DNA of 64,000 nucleotides from Rhopalosiphum padi (GCF_020882245.1 NC_083598.1:88913714-88977713); one strand, 5' to 3'; shown: positions 10,723 through 22,355, counted from the stretch's first letter. Notes: generated from the letters alone by a model not told the origin. Translations and numbers: made by a program.

Positions 10723-13700
10723 AAAGTTTCCGTAAAACGCCGTGATTGAGTTCAATTTACCATTAATGATATTTTGTTGAATTTCAACTTTCCCGAAATC
10801 TTGTGCCAAACGTAAACACTAAAATATTATAATATAAAGTTTAATGTATATACCTAAGACCATAATCATCATGCGTGTTTTACTTCTGATATGTCGGTGT
10901 TTTTTGGCATGTGGAATGCAATATTTGGTGCAACAGTTTTGGCAAGTTTAAAAATATCGAAACCTCCTCCAAAATGACTTTGACACATCGACTTTAAGCT
11001 ATAAATTTTATTGACTGCATATCCGGGGCCTCCCCACGGCGGAGACATAAACAATACATCTGCTTTAATCGTCTTATAAATCGAAAAAAAGTCGCCGACT
11101 ATAAACTGGATTTTGTCCTCAACACCGCATATCTTAGCATTATGCCGCGCCAACTTGATCTTCTCCGGGTCGATGTCAATCGCTATAACTAAACACAAGA
11201 TATTAAAACATTTACTAAACATTATGTTACATAATAATAATAATAGTAATACCTCTTTTACACATTTTGGCTAATTGAATGACATTTCCACCTGCACCAC
11301 AAAAGGGATCTACCACTACATTATTTGTGCAACGTTTTGCAATGTGGTAGCTTAAGATCTCGGGGCAAACCGAATAAAAGCTCTCTGTAAAATAAAATAT
11401 GATTTAAAAAAAAATTTAACACATTTCCTATTCATTAATTAGTGGCTTGTGAGTGCTAAAATATTAGCGACGAATAAATAGTCAAGGAATATTTCTAAAT
11501 AATATAAATGTATATGCCCTACCCACTTGTTTCTATATAATTTCAATACAAATATATTATTTAAAAAAAAAAAACTACATGAAAATATCATATTATGTGC
11601 AGTCAACGTGTTACATATAATATAATTTATTTACCTTCATCCAGTATAATTCCTTGATCAAAGTTAGAAAACAGCATGTATCTCATTTCCCAATATTTTT
11701 GAGGGATTGGCTTTTGTTGATAATAATTCGGTTTTTTCGTATAAATTAATGGTTGTGAGTTAGTGTTGTTCTGAGTAATTGTTGACTTTTGATAATGAAA
11801 CTAAGAGAAAAATATAAAAAAAAAATTATAAAACTATTATTATTAAATTTAAAATATATTTTATACATAATTGTTGTTGTAATAATGCTTTTCCGGGAAT
11901 TTTTGATAGGGTATTGAATTTTGATTATATGCGTCGGGATTACCTGTTAAATTCTAAAATATAAAAAAAAAAAGGTAAAAATTATAATTAAAACTCAAAA
12001 TCAAAAAAAAAATAATTAACTATTTATTTACAAAAATTTTTTTTTCCATAACTAATTTTAATAATATGTTATTATGTAATATTTTTTAAGTCGGTAAAGA
12101 ATTATATTCAAAATATAAACAACAAAGCAAAATATTCTTAATTTCTTATTAATCTTGTTACTTAACTCAATAAGTTCTAAGTATTATAAACCTTAAAAAT
12201 ATTATTGTATAATATGCATTAAATTTCGGATATCATAATATTATTTAGAAAGTTGAAATTATTCTTAAATTTATCCACAAAATAGTTGTTAATTAATTAA
12301 ATTATTAAATTTTACCCGAGAGTGCAACCGAGAAAAAGAAATGTTTAAAACTATTACTAAATTAAAAACTTATTTTATATACATTATATTTATATATTAA
12401 TATAATTTATAATATTATAAATAAATATATGTATTATAATTTATAATATCCCTTGTAAACGGCCCCCCTGAACAAGCTTTATACTGCACTTATAAATGTA
12501 GCATAACATATACAATAACTGCATAACTATAAATATTAAATTTGTTCTAAACTGTTAATTTTCCATTCAAATAAAAATTGCTAAAATGTAAAAAGTTATT
12601 GAAATGTTACACCTAATCTTAAGACTAACAATATAACTATGTAAAAAGACTAAATGATTATAGTTATACGCCTAACACTCACCACTCATAATTTTTCTAT
12701 CATTAATCTAAGTATTTTATTCACAATTAACTCGAGACTTGTGATTTAATCTAAAATTAGTCGCTTAAATATTTATTTAACAAGCAAGTATATATATTTA
12801 CTTCTAGTTTTGTTGAAGTATAAGATTTTGAACCATATCCGGTATTAAACTGTTTATTGACATTAAAACATTTTATCTTTAATGGATAAACTGTACGAGT
12901 ATCAAAAGTAGACAAAAAACCTAGATCCTTAAGAACCGAATTAATATTTCTTAAGTTATCGTCCAATCCCCTGTAACGAAAAAAAAAATTATTGCCCAAA
13001 ATTTCAAATTTTTATATTTATTTTTATTCTGTAATAGTACAATATAAATAATTATATAGTATAGATATTCAGCAAATTTATTCAAATTTGATTTGTAGCA
13101 TACTTATTTAAAACAATAATATAGTAAACAATATTCATATTATATATATGTATACTAATGTGACAATTTTTTCAACATAAATAAATTATGTTGAACAGTA
13201 AATATTATATAATTTTAAAAAAATCTTTTTTTTTTATTATAGTTTGATCATTTTGGCATATTTTTAATTTTGATATTGCTGGATTAAAAAATCGAATACA
13301 ATGAATTTTTAACAATATATAACCATTAAATTAGTTCAATGAAATAGTTTAATTTACCTATATTTAAACAAAAGAAATTAATATTACTTACGTAATATAA
13401 TTAATTTGTCCATCATCTCTAATAGCTGTAGCACATAATTTGTGTTTTTCCGAATAGAAATTATCACTAGATGAGGTTTTACTTTCAACTGCTGGTTTGT
13501 TCCTAATTGGACGTCTATTATGCCTATAAAAACGTATGTAAAATTTAAAAATCAATTTTATATTTCTAGGGAAATAGGGTAAATGAGGGACTCTCCTCCT
13601 CCTAAGTCCAAACCTATTAACTTTAAATAAATCCCCATTAAAATAATTTCTATCTAGCTAAAAATAATTAGTAAGAATTTAATATTTATACCACCAGAAA

Positions 13701-14082
13701 AACAAAAATATCCAATATAAACATTTATTTTATATTCAGAACTTGTATCTGAGTTGGAAAAAATTTTCTTATTTGACAGGAAAAGGTATTGGTGGAAAAC
13801 GGAAAGTTCATTGTCGGCAGAATCAAACGACATTCGTGTTGGATAAAATCCTAAAAATTGTTTTTTAATTTTTGTTAATAATATTTACTTTTTATTGGCC
13901 ACAAAGTAGGTGCACGCTAAAGTAGTTGTTTTATCAAAAAATCTGCATTTGTTGCGGCCGTATATAACTTCTACCAATCTTCCAGACCGAGTAGTATAAT
14001 TAGGTTTTTTCAATAAATTATTGTTTTTGATGGACGTCCCTTTCGGGGTGTCGTTCATCGCTTTCGGATAATTCCGATTCAT
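10708..14082 (-). CDS. TGS1: Trimethylguanosine synthase (TGS1), 8 exons
   Basis: Dimethylates the m7G cap of snRNAs/snoRNAs to m2,2,7G in nucleus and cytoplasm, using S-adenosylmethionine. Exons on the minus strand: 14082-13889, 13523-13392, 12970-12802, 11953-11867, 11800-11635, 11384-11253, 11188-10884 and 10818-10708. All junctions are GT-AG and in phase, giving 1296 nt and 431 aa. The N-terminal 225 residues are poorly conserved linker. The methyltransferase begins at KYWEMRYMLFSNFDQG (229-244). Motif I is VVVDPFCGAGGN (272-283), the acidic SAM residue lies in IAIDIDPEK (295-303), and the catalytic/cap-stacking motif SPPWGGP is at 342-348. The last exon encodes the family C-terminus (VEIQQNIINGKLNSITAFYG). 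Reading straight through the seventh exon would stop at 10869 and lose this end. The protein is short beside human TGS1 (about 850 aa). ATG 14082 follows ACTAACA, and an upstream coding exon cannot be excluded. Confidence 0.9.
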
Positions 14083-14177
14083 TGTTAGTATGGATCCGCT
14101 TTACAAATAATCTGTGTGTATAGAAGACAAAGATGTGTTCTTTACTGCACAGACTCGTTTGCGATCTCAGTACTAAC

Positions 14178-14236
14178 GAAATGAAAATAAATATGAAATG
14201 AAAATAAACATGAAATGAAAATAAATATGAAATGAC
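14178..14236. repeat. Short tandem repeat upstream of TGS1
   Basis: About three tandem copies of an 18-bp unit, 'atgaaatgaaaataaata', lie about 100 bp upstream of the TGS1 start codon, in its probable 5' leader or promoter. Confidence 0.75.
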
Positions 14237-14330
14237 AACGAGAAACAAAGATATAAATTGCGTTAATAATGTTGTTTGTTGTCGTCGTCATGGGCGATAT
14301 TATAATAATTAGAACCTGACAACCGTTCAT

Positions 14331-15653
14331 TCAGCCAAATATAATTTTAACTATTTATACTATTTATAGTATTTAGCCAGTATATTATAATATTTATATA
14401 TGTTTGTTATTAATTATTATGGTAAGAGATTCATGAATAAATTTACTGTTCGAAGTTATTTTTCATTAAAAAAAAAATGTTTCAATTTCTGTAAGGATAA
14501 CTTACGAGGAATCTTGTATTCAATATAGTCAATAAGTATCATCTATTATTTATTTTAATCCTGTAATAATATAATTATTTTACTTATAATCTAGTGTTCT
14601 ACTATACTGTCTATACTTAATAGTACCCTATACTGGCTACCGTGCGGTATTCGTTAGTTATGCCGAATTTGGGACACTATTACACTACCCGTATAATTAT
14701 ACATCAATTACGCCATAAAAAAATAACAGTTAAACCATATTATTATACAATTGTCTGTTGATTTAATTTTAATAATTTTAATTTATATAAATAGTATGGT
14801 TAATATAGTTATTATAATTTAAAATTCGTTGTTAGTTTGATATCGGAGTCTATAGTCTATACGGTACAAAAATTATGGAGTTGTATAGCCATTGCAATTG
14901 GGATTGTACTAAATGTCATTGAAAAATGTCTTGAGTATCAATTTTTAATAACTATAAAAACTAGATAAAACTAGGTAACCCAACACGTAAAAACAGATTC
15001 GCAGTTATCAAAATCTAAAGTTACCAAAGGCCGTAACACGTTTGGACACAAAATGACATTTTTACCTGGGATTTTGGAGAACGATTGGGAACACACATTT
15101 AAGTACACTTTTTTTACTTTTTAACTTTAAGTTTTATTATTATAATATTGTTATAGCGTTACCCAGAAGATACCGCGAGGAGGTTATTTACTTTTTTTCC
15201 GACAAAATTCGTTGTCGAGTATTCTACGATAATGATCATAGAATAATCATAATAATAGAAGTTTGATATTAACTGGTTTGGAGATAAAGTATATGAGTGT
15301 ACCACTATTGTAGATCACGTGTTTATAAAGTCTACCCAAACGTTCTTTAATTTACCAGGTAAAAACGAATTTATTTTATGTGCCCAAACGTTGTGTCTAT
15401 TTGTACCCAAACGTGTTGGCTTTTGGATCAATGTGACCAAACGTTCAGCCCCCAAACATATTTGTAAATTACTAATTTACCAAATGATCAAAACAACTTA
15501 TCTGTAACTCTATAAGTTCTAAAATCAATGGTAATTGATATTAATATTTTACACAAAATATGTATTTTTAGGAATTCTTCTTGATATTTTTCGGTGCAAT
15601 TGACAATATTGACAGACAACATACGACATGTATTACATCCAAATATTATATAC
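14331..15653. other. Intergenic, with a cluster of CCAAACGT motifs
   Basis: No gene seen. Between about 15337 and 15460 the words CCCAAACG/CCAAACGT recur about four times with 'aatttacca' nearby, and 'cccaacacgt' and 'aacacgtttgg' occur near 14980 and 15037. This may be the remains of a repeat with inverted parts; no clear termini. Confidence 0.35.
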
Positions 15654-15810
15654 CATCGGTTCCCAAACTGTACACCCCGAGCATTTTCTAAGGGCACCGT
15701 GGTCTGCGTAAAATTGGTTATCAATGATAATTTTTTTTGTTCTGTCTTTCGTGTTATTCGCAGCAGGGCACCGTGGCTAAATTGAGTCCAAAAAAAGGCA
15801 CCGCTGAGAT
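15654..15810. mobile_element. hAT MITE copy B, right end lost
   Basis: Same family as 9586-9723. Here the left terminus survives (CATCGGTTCCCAAACTG, close to CAGTGGTTCCCAAAC), followed by the shared interior up to 'aaaaaaaggcaccg'. The right terminus is missing. The two copies together reconstruct the layout of the family. Confidence 0.7.
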
Positions 15811-15878
15811 AGAGTATACATATTTATTATAATTTAGACACCTTCTGTTTTTTTTTAGTTGTATCTTTATAATTACCC

Positions 15879-18195
15879 CTATTTACAATGAAATGCATTC
15901 TCATTGTTATAAAAAAATCTAATTATATTTTTAGTTAATTGTTTTTTATGGCTTTCTAGTGAACATCCAACTAGAGGGAATGAATCAACATCAGAATTAA
16001 TCATTGAAGTTATGGAGTAAATTGTATCTACATTTAACTCCTCTAACAATAATTTTTTCATGGCAGATTCTTCTAAAGATGTAATGAGCATAAATAAATT
16101 ATTAGATGGATAAATAAAAAAAGCCTTTAGTGCGAAGTGATATAAGTTTGTCTCTTGATAGGGCTCTACCACTTTTTAAACTGTGGAGACATGGAAAGCA
16201 GTTGGAAAATCTTTTTCCTTTTCTTGCTATATACCTTGACAAATAAGAAAGGACCAGACTAGAAGTATCTGATACACTATAATCATGATCATAAATAACT
16301 GCAACTACTGCTGGTGTATTTCTTGATATTCTCCTTTGTCTAAAATCACATCCAATGCGTTTTCTAATTTTTCCTTACGTTCTTTAGAATCAGATATGTC
16401 TTCAATATTCAAAAGAGTTTCCAACATTTCTCCACCTGAAATATTTGAGCCTCGCGAAGGCTTAACCAATGAATATGTACTCAGTAAGCGAAACATCTGT
16501 ATGAATAAAATAGCATCAGAATGATCATTAGACCCACATGATGACCGCATCATTCCAAAAAATCGCTGTACAACATTAAAAACATTTACATACAATTTAA
16601 GTATTAAGCAGTACCTACTTAAATATACAACTTCTTATTTTTTTTTATTAGTATTTTTAGATAAAAACCTCTAATGCATCTTGATTAAGGCGTGATGTCA
16701 TTAAAAACTTATAATTACATTTCGGTATAAGAAACTGCATAATTTTCAATGTATTTTTCAGTCCAAAACAGGTATTATCAGTAATGAAATTTTATCCAAA
16801 AGTTTTACATTCTTCTTCCCACTGAACTAAATACTTGATAAATTATTGAATACACTAATAAAATAAAAATAAATACATCCAGGTAATAATATAGTTCATG
16901 TTTCAATATACATTTGAACTTGAATATTATATTATTACTTGATACTGTTGTGATTTGATTCTTAAGGCCTGAGCTGGAAATCTTGAGTTCATTATTTGAA
17001 TCATTTCATTTACTTTTCTAATAAAACCTATACTACTATGACTATCTATTAAATTTGGATTATTTTTTTGTTAAATTTCCATTGCAACGACAGTATCATG
17101 ACTAAAAAACTATTATGAAACAAAAATAATTATTTAAAAAATATTATGTTGAGTGTTACTATAATATTATACCTGAAAAGCTCGTCCAACATTCATTTTT
17201 TGGAAAAATTTTGGAAAAATGTCATCTGGTTGATGTTTTAAAATTTTTAAAGAATAATCTGACAACTTTTCCTCTTCAACAACACTTTCCCAATGTTTTA
17301 TTTTTATACTCCATCTAGTGTCTGGTAAAATGTAAGACTATTATTTTATATTATCAGATTGTTTATGTTATTAAACTTGTACTTTTTAATTACCCATGTT
17401 TCACTATATTTTGAGTTCCTTAATTTTTTAACCAGATGATGAAAATCTGAATGAACCAAAGTCTTCGGTTTTCATCACATATATGCTGACAGCTTACATC
17501 TTCAGTTACACCAAATTTTGCCCACATACTTCTATTCCATGCAGCTCCATCAGTTGTAAGTTGTAATCACATCCACATAAAAGCCAGATATTTCTAGAAG
17601 TACTATAACTTCTATGATCAGCTGATGTTAAACTACTTAAACTGTACTGTTTTCTGCTCCTTTACTCAGAAAGTAAGCTAAAGCTTGAACCCATTTCTCT
17701 AAAAAAGGTTGGAATAAAACACTAATGCATGATCTCATCTTTGATTTTTTTGGTGAATTGGAGTATGTTCACCAAGACCAGTGAAAACCATTAATTTTTA
17801 GTCTTTTTGTCAAACATTAATTGCTCAGATACTTTCATCTCATCAATTAATAGAGTACCTAAAAATGTATTTATGATAATATATAATACAATATTATGAA
17901 TTTTGTGATTTTCTTGATTTTATTAATTTACCTCTTTTTTTTCAGGTTTCATATGTTTTGATTTTTCATTTAGGCAATTAAAAGTGCTAGTTTGAAATTC
18001 ATACCCCTTTAGTGTTAGCAAGATATTTATCTAGAGTAACTATACTTGGCAACGAAAGAATGTCATGTGACATCAAATGTTCATATGTTTTTTTACTTTT
18101 TATTCGTATAAGTATACATTCATATATCAAATGTAATGTATATCTACGTCCGTGGCCACTCTTCACTTTTGATACAGTTAAGCAGGATTTCACAG
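15879..18195 (-). pseudogene. Decayed P-element/THAP9-type transposase
   Basis: Minus-strand pieces in the correct order of a P-element superfamily transposase. 18193-17999: GRRYTLHLIYECILIRIKS then KTYEHL...LSLPS...TLDKYL. About 17995-17930: FQTSTFNCLNEK...MKPEKKE before a GT donor. About 17860-17750: LLIDEMKVSEQLMFDKKTK, the conserved acidic segment, then a frameshift. About 17560-17440: TDGAAWNRSMWAKFG. 17326-17175: DTRWSIKIKHWES...PKFFQKMNVGRAFQ between intact AG and GT sites. 16595-16305: RFFGMMRSSCGSNDHSDAIL and PSRGSNISGGEMLE, typical of the C-terminal region. 16172-15879: a C-terminal tail. Splice-like junctions persist, but several frameshifts and stops break the frame. No terminal repeats were found. 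An immobile THAP9-like host gene is the alternative, made unlikely by the lesions. Confidence 0.7.
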
Positions 18196-19159
18196 CCTCT
18201 TGTTTGCATAACAGGTAACATATTTATTTGCTTCAGAAAAGTTTCATAATTTTTTAGAGCACTCCCGTTTTTAATATTGGAAATTCTTTTTTATCAGACC
18301 TACCTTATTGAGGTATATCGTAAAAATTAAAAATATTTAAAAATTTAATTTATCATAAAATATATATTGTATCACATATTCAAGATAATTTAGATAAGTA
18401 CCTTTCTTCTTAATCTAGTATTAGAACTCTAGCTGAATAGCCTGTCTTACACCCGGACACATAACAAGATTTCGTTTTTAATAATTAATTTCTAATATTT
18501 CTAATATAAGATTATAAAAATTAGTACATAACATCTATTATAATAGGTATTATATTAAGTAATATTTTTTCATTTTGACTTAATTATCATATAGTAAACT
18601 TAGATATTCTGCTAAAAATAGCAATAGCCATGATTGTATTTATTGTATTTATTATAATATAGGTACCACTTATTGATGGGGAAAAAAATATTAATGAAAT
18701 ATACACATATGCACATGTATGGATTCTTAATTTTACAAGCTATAAAATTCATAATGGGCCAGGGTTCGAAATAATGCATATATTTTACAAAAAACGCAAA
18801 AAACATGAATATTCCCTATACTACGCGGGTTAAAGTAGCAACCCTAGCATATGCAGTGCCACCTGTGGCCGTTTAATCGTGTGACTCATTTTGAGACGTT
18901 ATCAGAAACGGAGTTTGGTTTCCTTATTCTAGTCTTCATGATTATAACACAAGTAGGCAGCATGTCTATTTCTGCTCCACAAAACACTATTCCCCGCAAA
19001 AATGCGGGTAATTAACAATAATTATATTATTGAAAATAGATTTATGTAAAATCAAAATCCATTTAAGCTACTCATTATTTAAATTTAATTCATAATATAT
19101 TATATTATTATGGCTTTGCAAGCATCGTGCATCGTATTTTCGTATAAAAATATGTACAT
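18196..19159. other. Intergenic, nothing recognised
   Basis: AT-rich with one GC-richer patch at about 18820-19010. No coding frame or terminal repeat recognised. Confidence 0.4.
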
Positions 19160-19275
19160 TTTGAGCCTTTATCGGGTAGGTAGCGGTCCCGGTGGAAATC
19201 ATAAGTGGTGTACATTTTTCAATCAATTTATTATCGAACTGTTTACACCTCTATATTATATCCACCTTGTCTTGT
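19160..19275 (+). repeat. Inverted repeat arm 1 (pairs with 20395-20525)
   Basis: 'gagcctttatcgggtagg' then 'cccggtgg', 'aagtggtgtac' and 'gtttacacctctatat' recur in inverse orientation at 20525-20395, in the same order with about three quarters identity by eye. I do not recognise the family. Confidence 0.65.
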
Positions 19276-19449
19276 ACTATTATAATAATTTGAGTTATTT
19301 TTGCCTTAACAGTCATTACCAAGTCAAAATTAATATGAATATTTTTCAAATATTACATACATTCAGAAGAAATTACCTCTTTTACATCATTTAGAATTAA
19401 GATATGATTTTATTATTTTAATAAGTATAAATAACTAGTTTAATGATAA

Positions 19450-19830
19450 ATATATCTGGATGTCAGTGTATGCAGTAAAATTAGTCCATGCTTTCTAATG
19501 ATCTTGATCAAATGGATCTTCAATTGAAACGATTGAAAATTCTTTAACGACTTCTTTGTAAAAGTCTGTTATTTTTTTTTCAGTTTCAAAATGTTCATTC
19601 AAATTAAATGTAAAGGTAAGAAAACGTTTGCTCGAGTTTAAACAAGTAATATAAAAATTACTCATACGTCCATTCCAGGGTTGATTTAAACGCAAACATT
19701 CTTAGCTATCAAGAATATTTGGAGAAAAACCACCTTCATTACCAATTAATGGCATCCAATCCATATGTAGCCTTGATAACGCTCCTAAGATTGTGATATA
19801 GTTCAGATACCATTCTCACAGTGGACCACG
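19450..19830 (-). pseudogene. Eno: Enolase pseudogene fragment (processed, frameshifted)
   Basis: Read on the minus strand, the text matches enolase in collinear order: RMVSELYHNLRSVIKATYGL then DAIN, a frameshift, NEGGFSPNIL, a stop, then KKITDFYKEVVKEFSIVSIE and DPFDQD, a frameshift, and WTNFTAYTDIQI. These correspond to the central enolase segment, including the EDPFDQDDW signature near the catalytic Lys/Asp region. There are at least two frameshifts and one stop. No intron interrupts the span, so a retrotransposed mRNA copy is the simplest origin. Both ends of the protein are missing. It lies between the inverted repeat arms 19160-19275 and 20395-20525. Confidence 0.85.
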
Positions 19831-20394
19831 TCATCATTTAATTTGACATCCTCGGTAGTATAGTGTAGGTATCCCTGTCTGTCACACATGACAGGATGTA
19901 ATGAAGGAAGAATTCGATCTGTTATTAAATTTATATTAAATTGTTTTATTTTACTTAATATTATTTACAATAATGTAAATAGTAATGTGTTTCTTAGGTC
20001 GTTCTACATGGGACTTATTTCACACAAAAACTGCAAGGTAAGAGGACAAACCATCTAATGACAAAAAAGCAAACATGAAACAATCTATTCATTTAAAACC
20101 TTATAATATTCTATACCCGTGCACAACTTGTGCAAGAGATTTTGAAAAATTGTTAATATTGTTTTAAATATTTTGTCATGTTGATCATTTTCGTTTCATT
20201 GAAATTAGTAGATTTAAATGAATAGTATATACTAAGTTGACAAGTTGTAGTCAAATGCAATCTATGAATATAGCTAATTGAGTTGTACAGATTTAATCGA
20301 TTTTGCCAAAGACAACGAAGAATTAGATAAATATATTTAACCCATGATACTGTACGCTGTAACCATAGATATATAAACATGTTTGGCCGTATAA

Positions 20395-20525
20395 TAGACC
20401 TTGTACCAAAGTGAATATATAGAGGTGTAAACACTTCTTGTATTGTACCATTATGAAAGCGGCCGAAAAAAGTACACCACTTGTAACTGCCACCGGGAGC
20501 GCTGACTACCCGACGAGGGCTCAAA
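20395..20525 (-). repeat. Inverted repeat arm 2 (pairs with 19160-19275)
   Basis: Inverse copy of arm 1. On the minus strand an open stretch (20539-20153) crosses it, but the protein resembles nothing I know and I treat it as chance. Confidence 0.65.
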
Positions 20526-21025
20526 AATACCACCTCCAAGAAAACAATATAATCGGCAAGACACGTCTCGTAGTGCCACGATAATCCCTACTCAATAACA
20601 TATTCCCCTGCACATCGTGACCGGAAAAACAAGACGTCGTGACGCGGCGTCCCATCATTATTTTTATATAATGAATTAGGATGATCAAAAAATTACCCAC
20701 TGTAACTGCGCCACAACAGACGACGGGCGACAGCTCGTAGTATAGTCGCATGCATCGCGCACGGTCCGCAACTATACTCTATTCAGAATAAGAACGCCCA
20801 CTCGACCGTCCAAAAACTGGTTAGGTTCGCGCACGTTTGTTGCCACGGTAAGCGGTAGTGAACCATAATATTCCCCTCGTTTTCACGATACTGTGCCATT
20901 CGTGGTTTACGCGTTTATCCTCTGTACACACGGCGGCGGCTGTCAACCGCGACGGGTGACGGCAGTAGTCGACAACGACGACCAATCACCACCTGAATCT
21001 CGCCAGAGGGCTCGAGCCTTAAGAG

Positions 21026-21518
21026 CATAGGCGTGCGCAGACTTTTGGTTCCGGGGGTGCACACTAAACATTAGGGCCCACAATAATTTTGAAAATAATT
21101 ATGGATACAGACAAATGATTTAAAGATATTAAATGCAATAAAAATATTTTTTTTATTATTATTCGTTCTAAAACATATTACATAACAATACATAAATATT
21201 TAGAGATATACAATCTTTAATCTTATAATGATAATCGACGTTTAAAAGGTATATCATTTTTGAATTCGTCAATAATTTCATTAAAATCTAATTTACATGC
21301 TAGTTCTTGTTCTGTGAATATTAGTAGTAATGATTCTAGTCTATCTTGGCACATAGTACATCTGAGTTTATTTTTTACAATGCTTAATTTGGAAAATACC
21401 CTTTCACATGTGCAGATTTAAAATGTACACTTAATTAATAATAAGGGCCCTTGTCGTTTTTGGTGAAGGGTCCGGGGATGCCTGGGCACCCCCGGCACCC
21501 CCTGTGCGCACGCCTATG
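21026..21518 (-). mobile_element. Deletion derivative of a hAT transposon keeping the transposase 3' end
   Basis: Terminal inverted repeat CATAGGCGTGCGCA (21026-21039) pairs with TGCGCACGCCTATG (21505-21518). Flanks CTTAAGAG (21018-21025) and CTTAAGAA (21519-21526) form an 8-bp duplication with one mismatch. The interior keeps the last part of a hAT transposase on the minus strand (see 21223-21413). The bulk of the gene is deleted. Confidence 0.85.
21223..21413 (-). pseudogene. Remnant C-terminus of hAT transposase (dimerisation region)
   Basis: The minus-strand frame reads TCERVFSKLSIVKNKLR then CTMCQDRLESLLL and on to a natural TAA at 21225-21223. This is the (E)RxFSxL..IKNxLR..M.Q.RL pattern at the C-terminus of hAT transposases of the ZMYM1/zinc-finger type. 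About 62 codons remain; the N-terminal and catalytic parts are absent. Confidence 0.75.
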
Positions 21519-21714
21519 CTTAAGAATATGCATGCGCGAAAGTGGGCATTCTTATTCTGAATAGACTATAATCTATTTTAAGAATGCAATAACGTCTAAC
21601 GGTATGGCATAAAAAAAAGATAGTAACAAATAATAAAGCATATATTACAATGAACTACTATCGAATTAAATTAACAAAATAAATATTTTAATTTATTATT
21701 AAGTCGGTGGCGGA

Positions 21715-21945
21715 TCCAGAAATTCATCAAGGGGGGGGCAATTAATATATATCCATCAGATACTTATTCATACCTACTTAATAACATACTTATTAATATA
21801 AACATAATTAATTATTTATTATTTAATTATTAATATTCACCATTTACAATTTGTTCTTACAAACTGGTATCAATGACAACATTTTTATACTTTTCTTAAT
21901 TTATAAAATTTAAATATAATAAGCTCAAGGGGGGTATTTACCCCT
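21715..21945. mobile_element. Partial MITE (GGTGGCGGATCCAGAAATTC end)
   Basis: Begins with GGTGGCGGATCCAGAAATTC and a G-run, a terminus I associate with insect DNA-transposon MITEs. A second 'ctcaaggggggtatttacccct' near 21925 may belong to its far side. No proper right terminus was found, so it is probably truncated. Confidence 0.4.
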
Positions 21946-22070
21946 CTTTGTATTAAGCATCATAAAACCAAATTATTTATCCAAATTTTAAGTGGGTAGA
22001 CTTTGTTTCATTGTCTCCTATGACCCTTCGACACTGTCTGTACTATACTTAGTGATTAAACCTTTGATTA

Positions 22071-22355
22071 CTCTGTAACCGAGACCCGTGTGCACTCCAG
22101 ATTTATTTTCATCTTGGGTAGAGTTTTCGTATCTTTTTTAATAGGTTAAGTGCTTCGCCACCTTCCGCAACACGTTCAAAAAAAATTAAAAACGACGAGA
22201 GCATACAAGTAAACTCGTAGTACGGCGGTCGCACGAAAAGTAGTCACCTGGGACTTTGGACGCTTATTACTGTGTGACCGAGACCCGTGCGCACTTCAGA
22301 TTTATTTTCATCTTGTGTAGAATTTTACTATCTTTTTTAATATGTAGGTTAAGTG
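22071..22355 (+). repeat. Direct duplication about 0.7 kb upstream of the MDC1-like gene
   Basis: 22071-22155 and 22270-22355 share 'gagacccgtg' (22081 and 22280), 'cagatttattttcatcttg', 'tatcttttttaata' and 'ggttaagtgctt', in order and 199 bp apart. The copies differ by scattered substitutions and a small insertion. Confidence 0.75.

Larger units (their letters stand above)
20773..21570. mobile_element. Outer TIR element enclosing a hAT-derived element
   Basis: The 30-bp stretch 20773-20802 (ending AATAAGAACGCCCACT) and its inverse at 21541-21570 (starting AGTGGGCATTCTTATT) pair at about 27-28 of 30 positions. They enclose about 740 bp, inside which the hAT derivative 21026-21518 is inserted. 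Without that insert the outer element would be about 300 bp. The flanks do not let me fix a target duplication with certainty (TA is possible). Confidence 0.55.

Noticed and set aside
10869..11222. Stand-alone methyltransferase-like frame ending KHA
   Set aside because: It is the seventh TGS1 exon read into both flanking introns. The true C-terminus is in the exon at 10818-10708.
18765..18785. Possible tRNA T-arm (GGGTTCGAAAT)
   Set aside because: No acceptor stem, D-arm or anticodon arm can be folded around it. No tRNA genes were found in the window.
20153..20751. Minus-strand frames next to the enolase pseudogene
   Set aside because: They overlap an inverted repeat arm and a GC-rich patch and resemble no protein I know.
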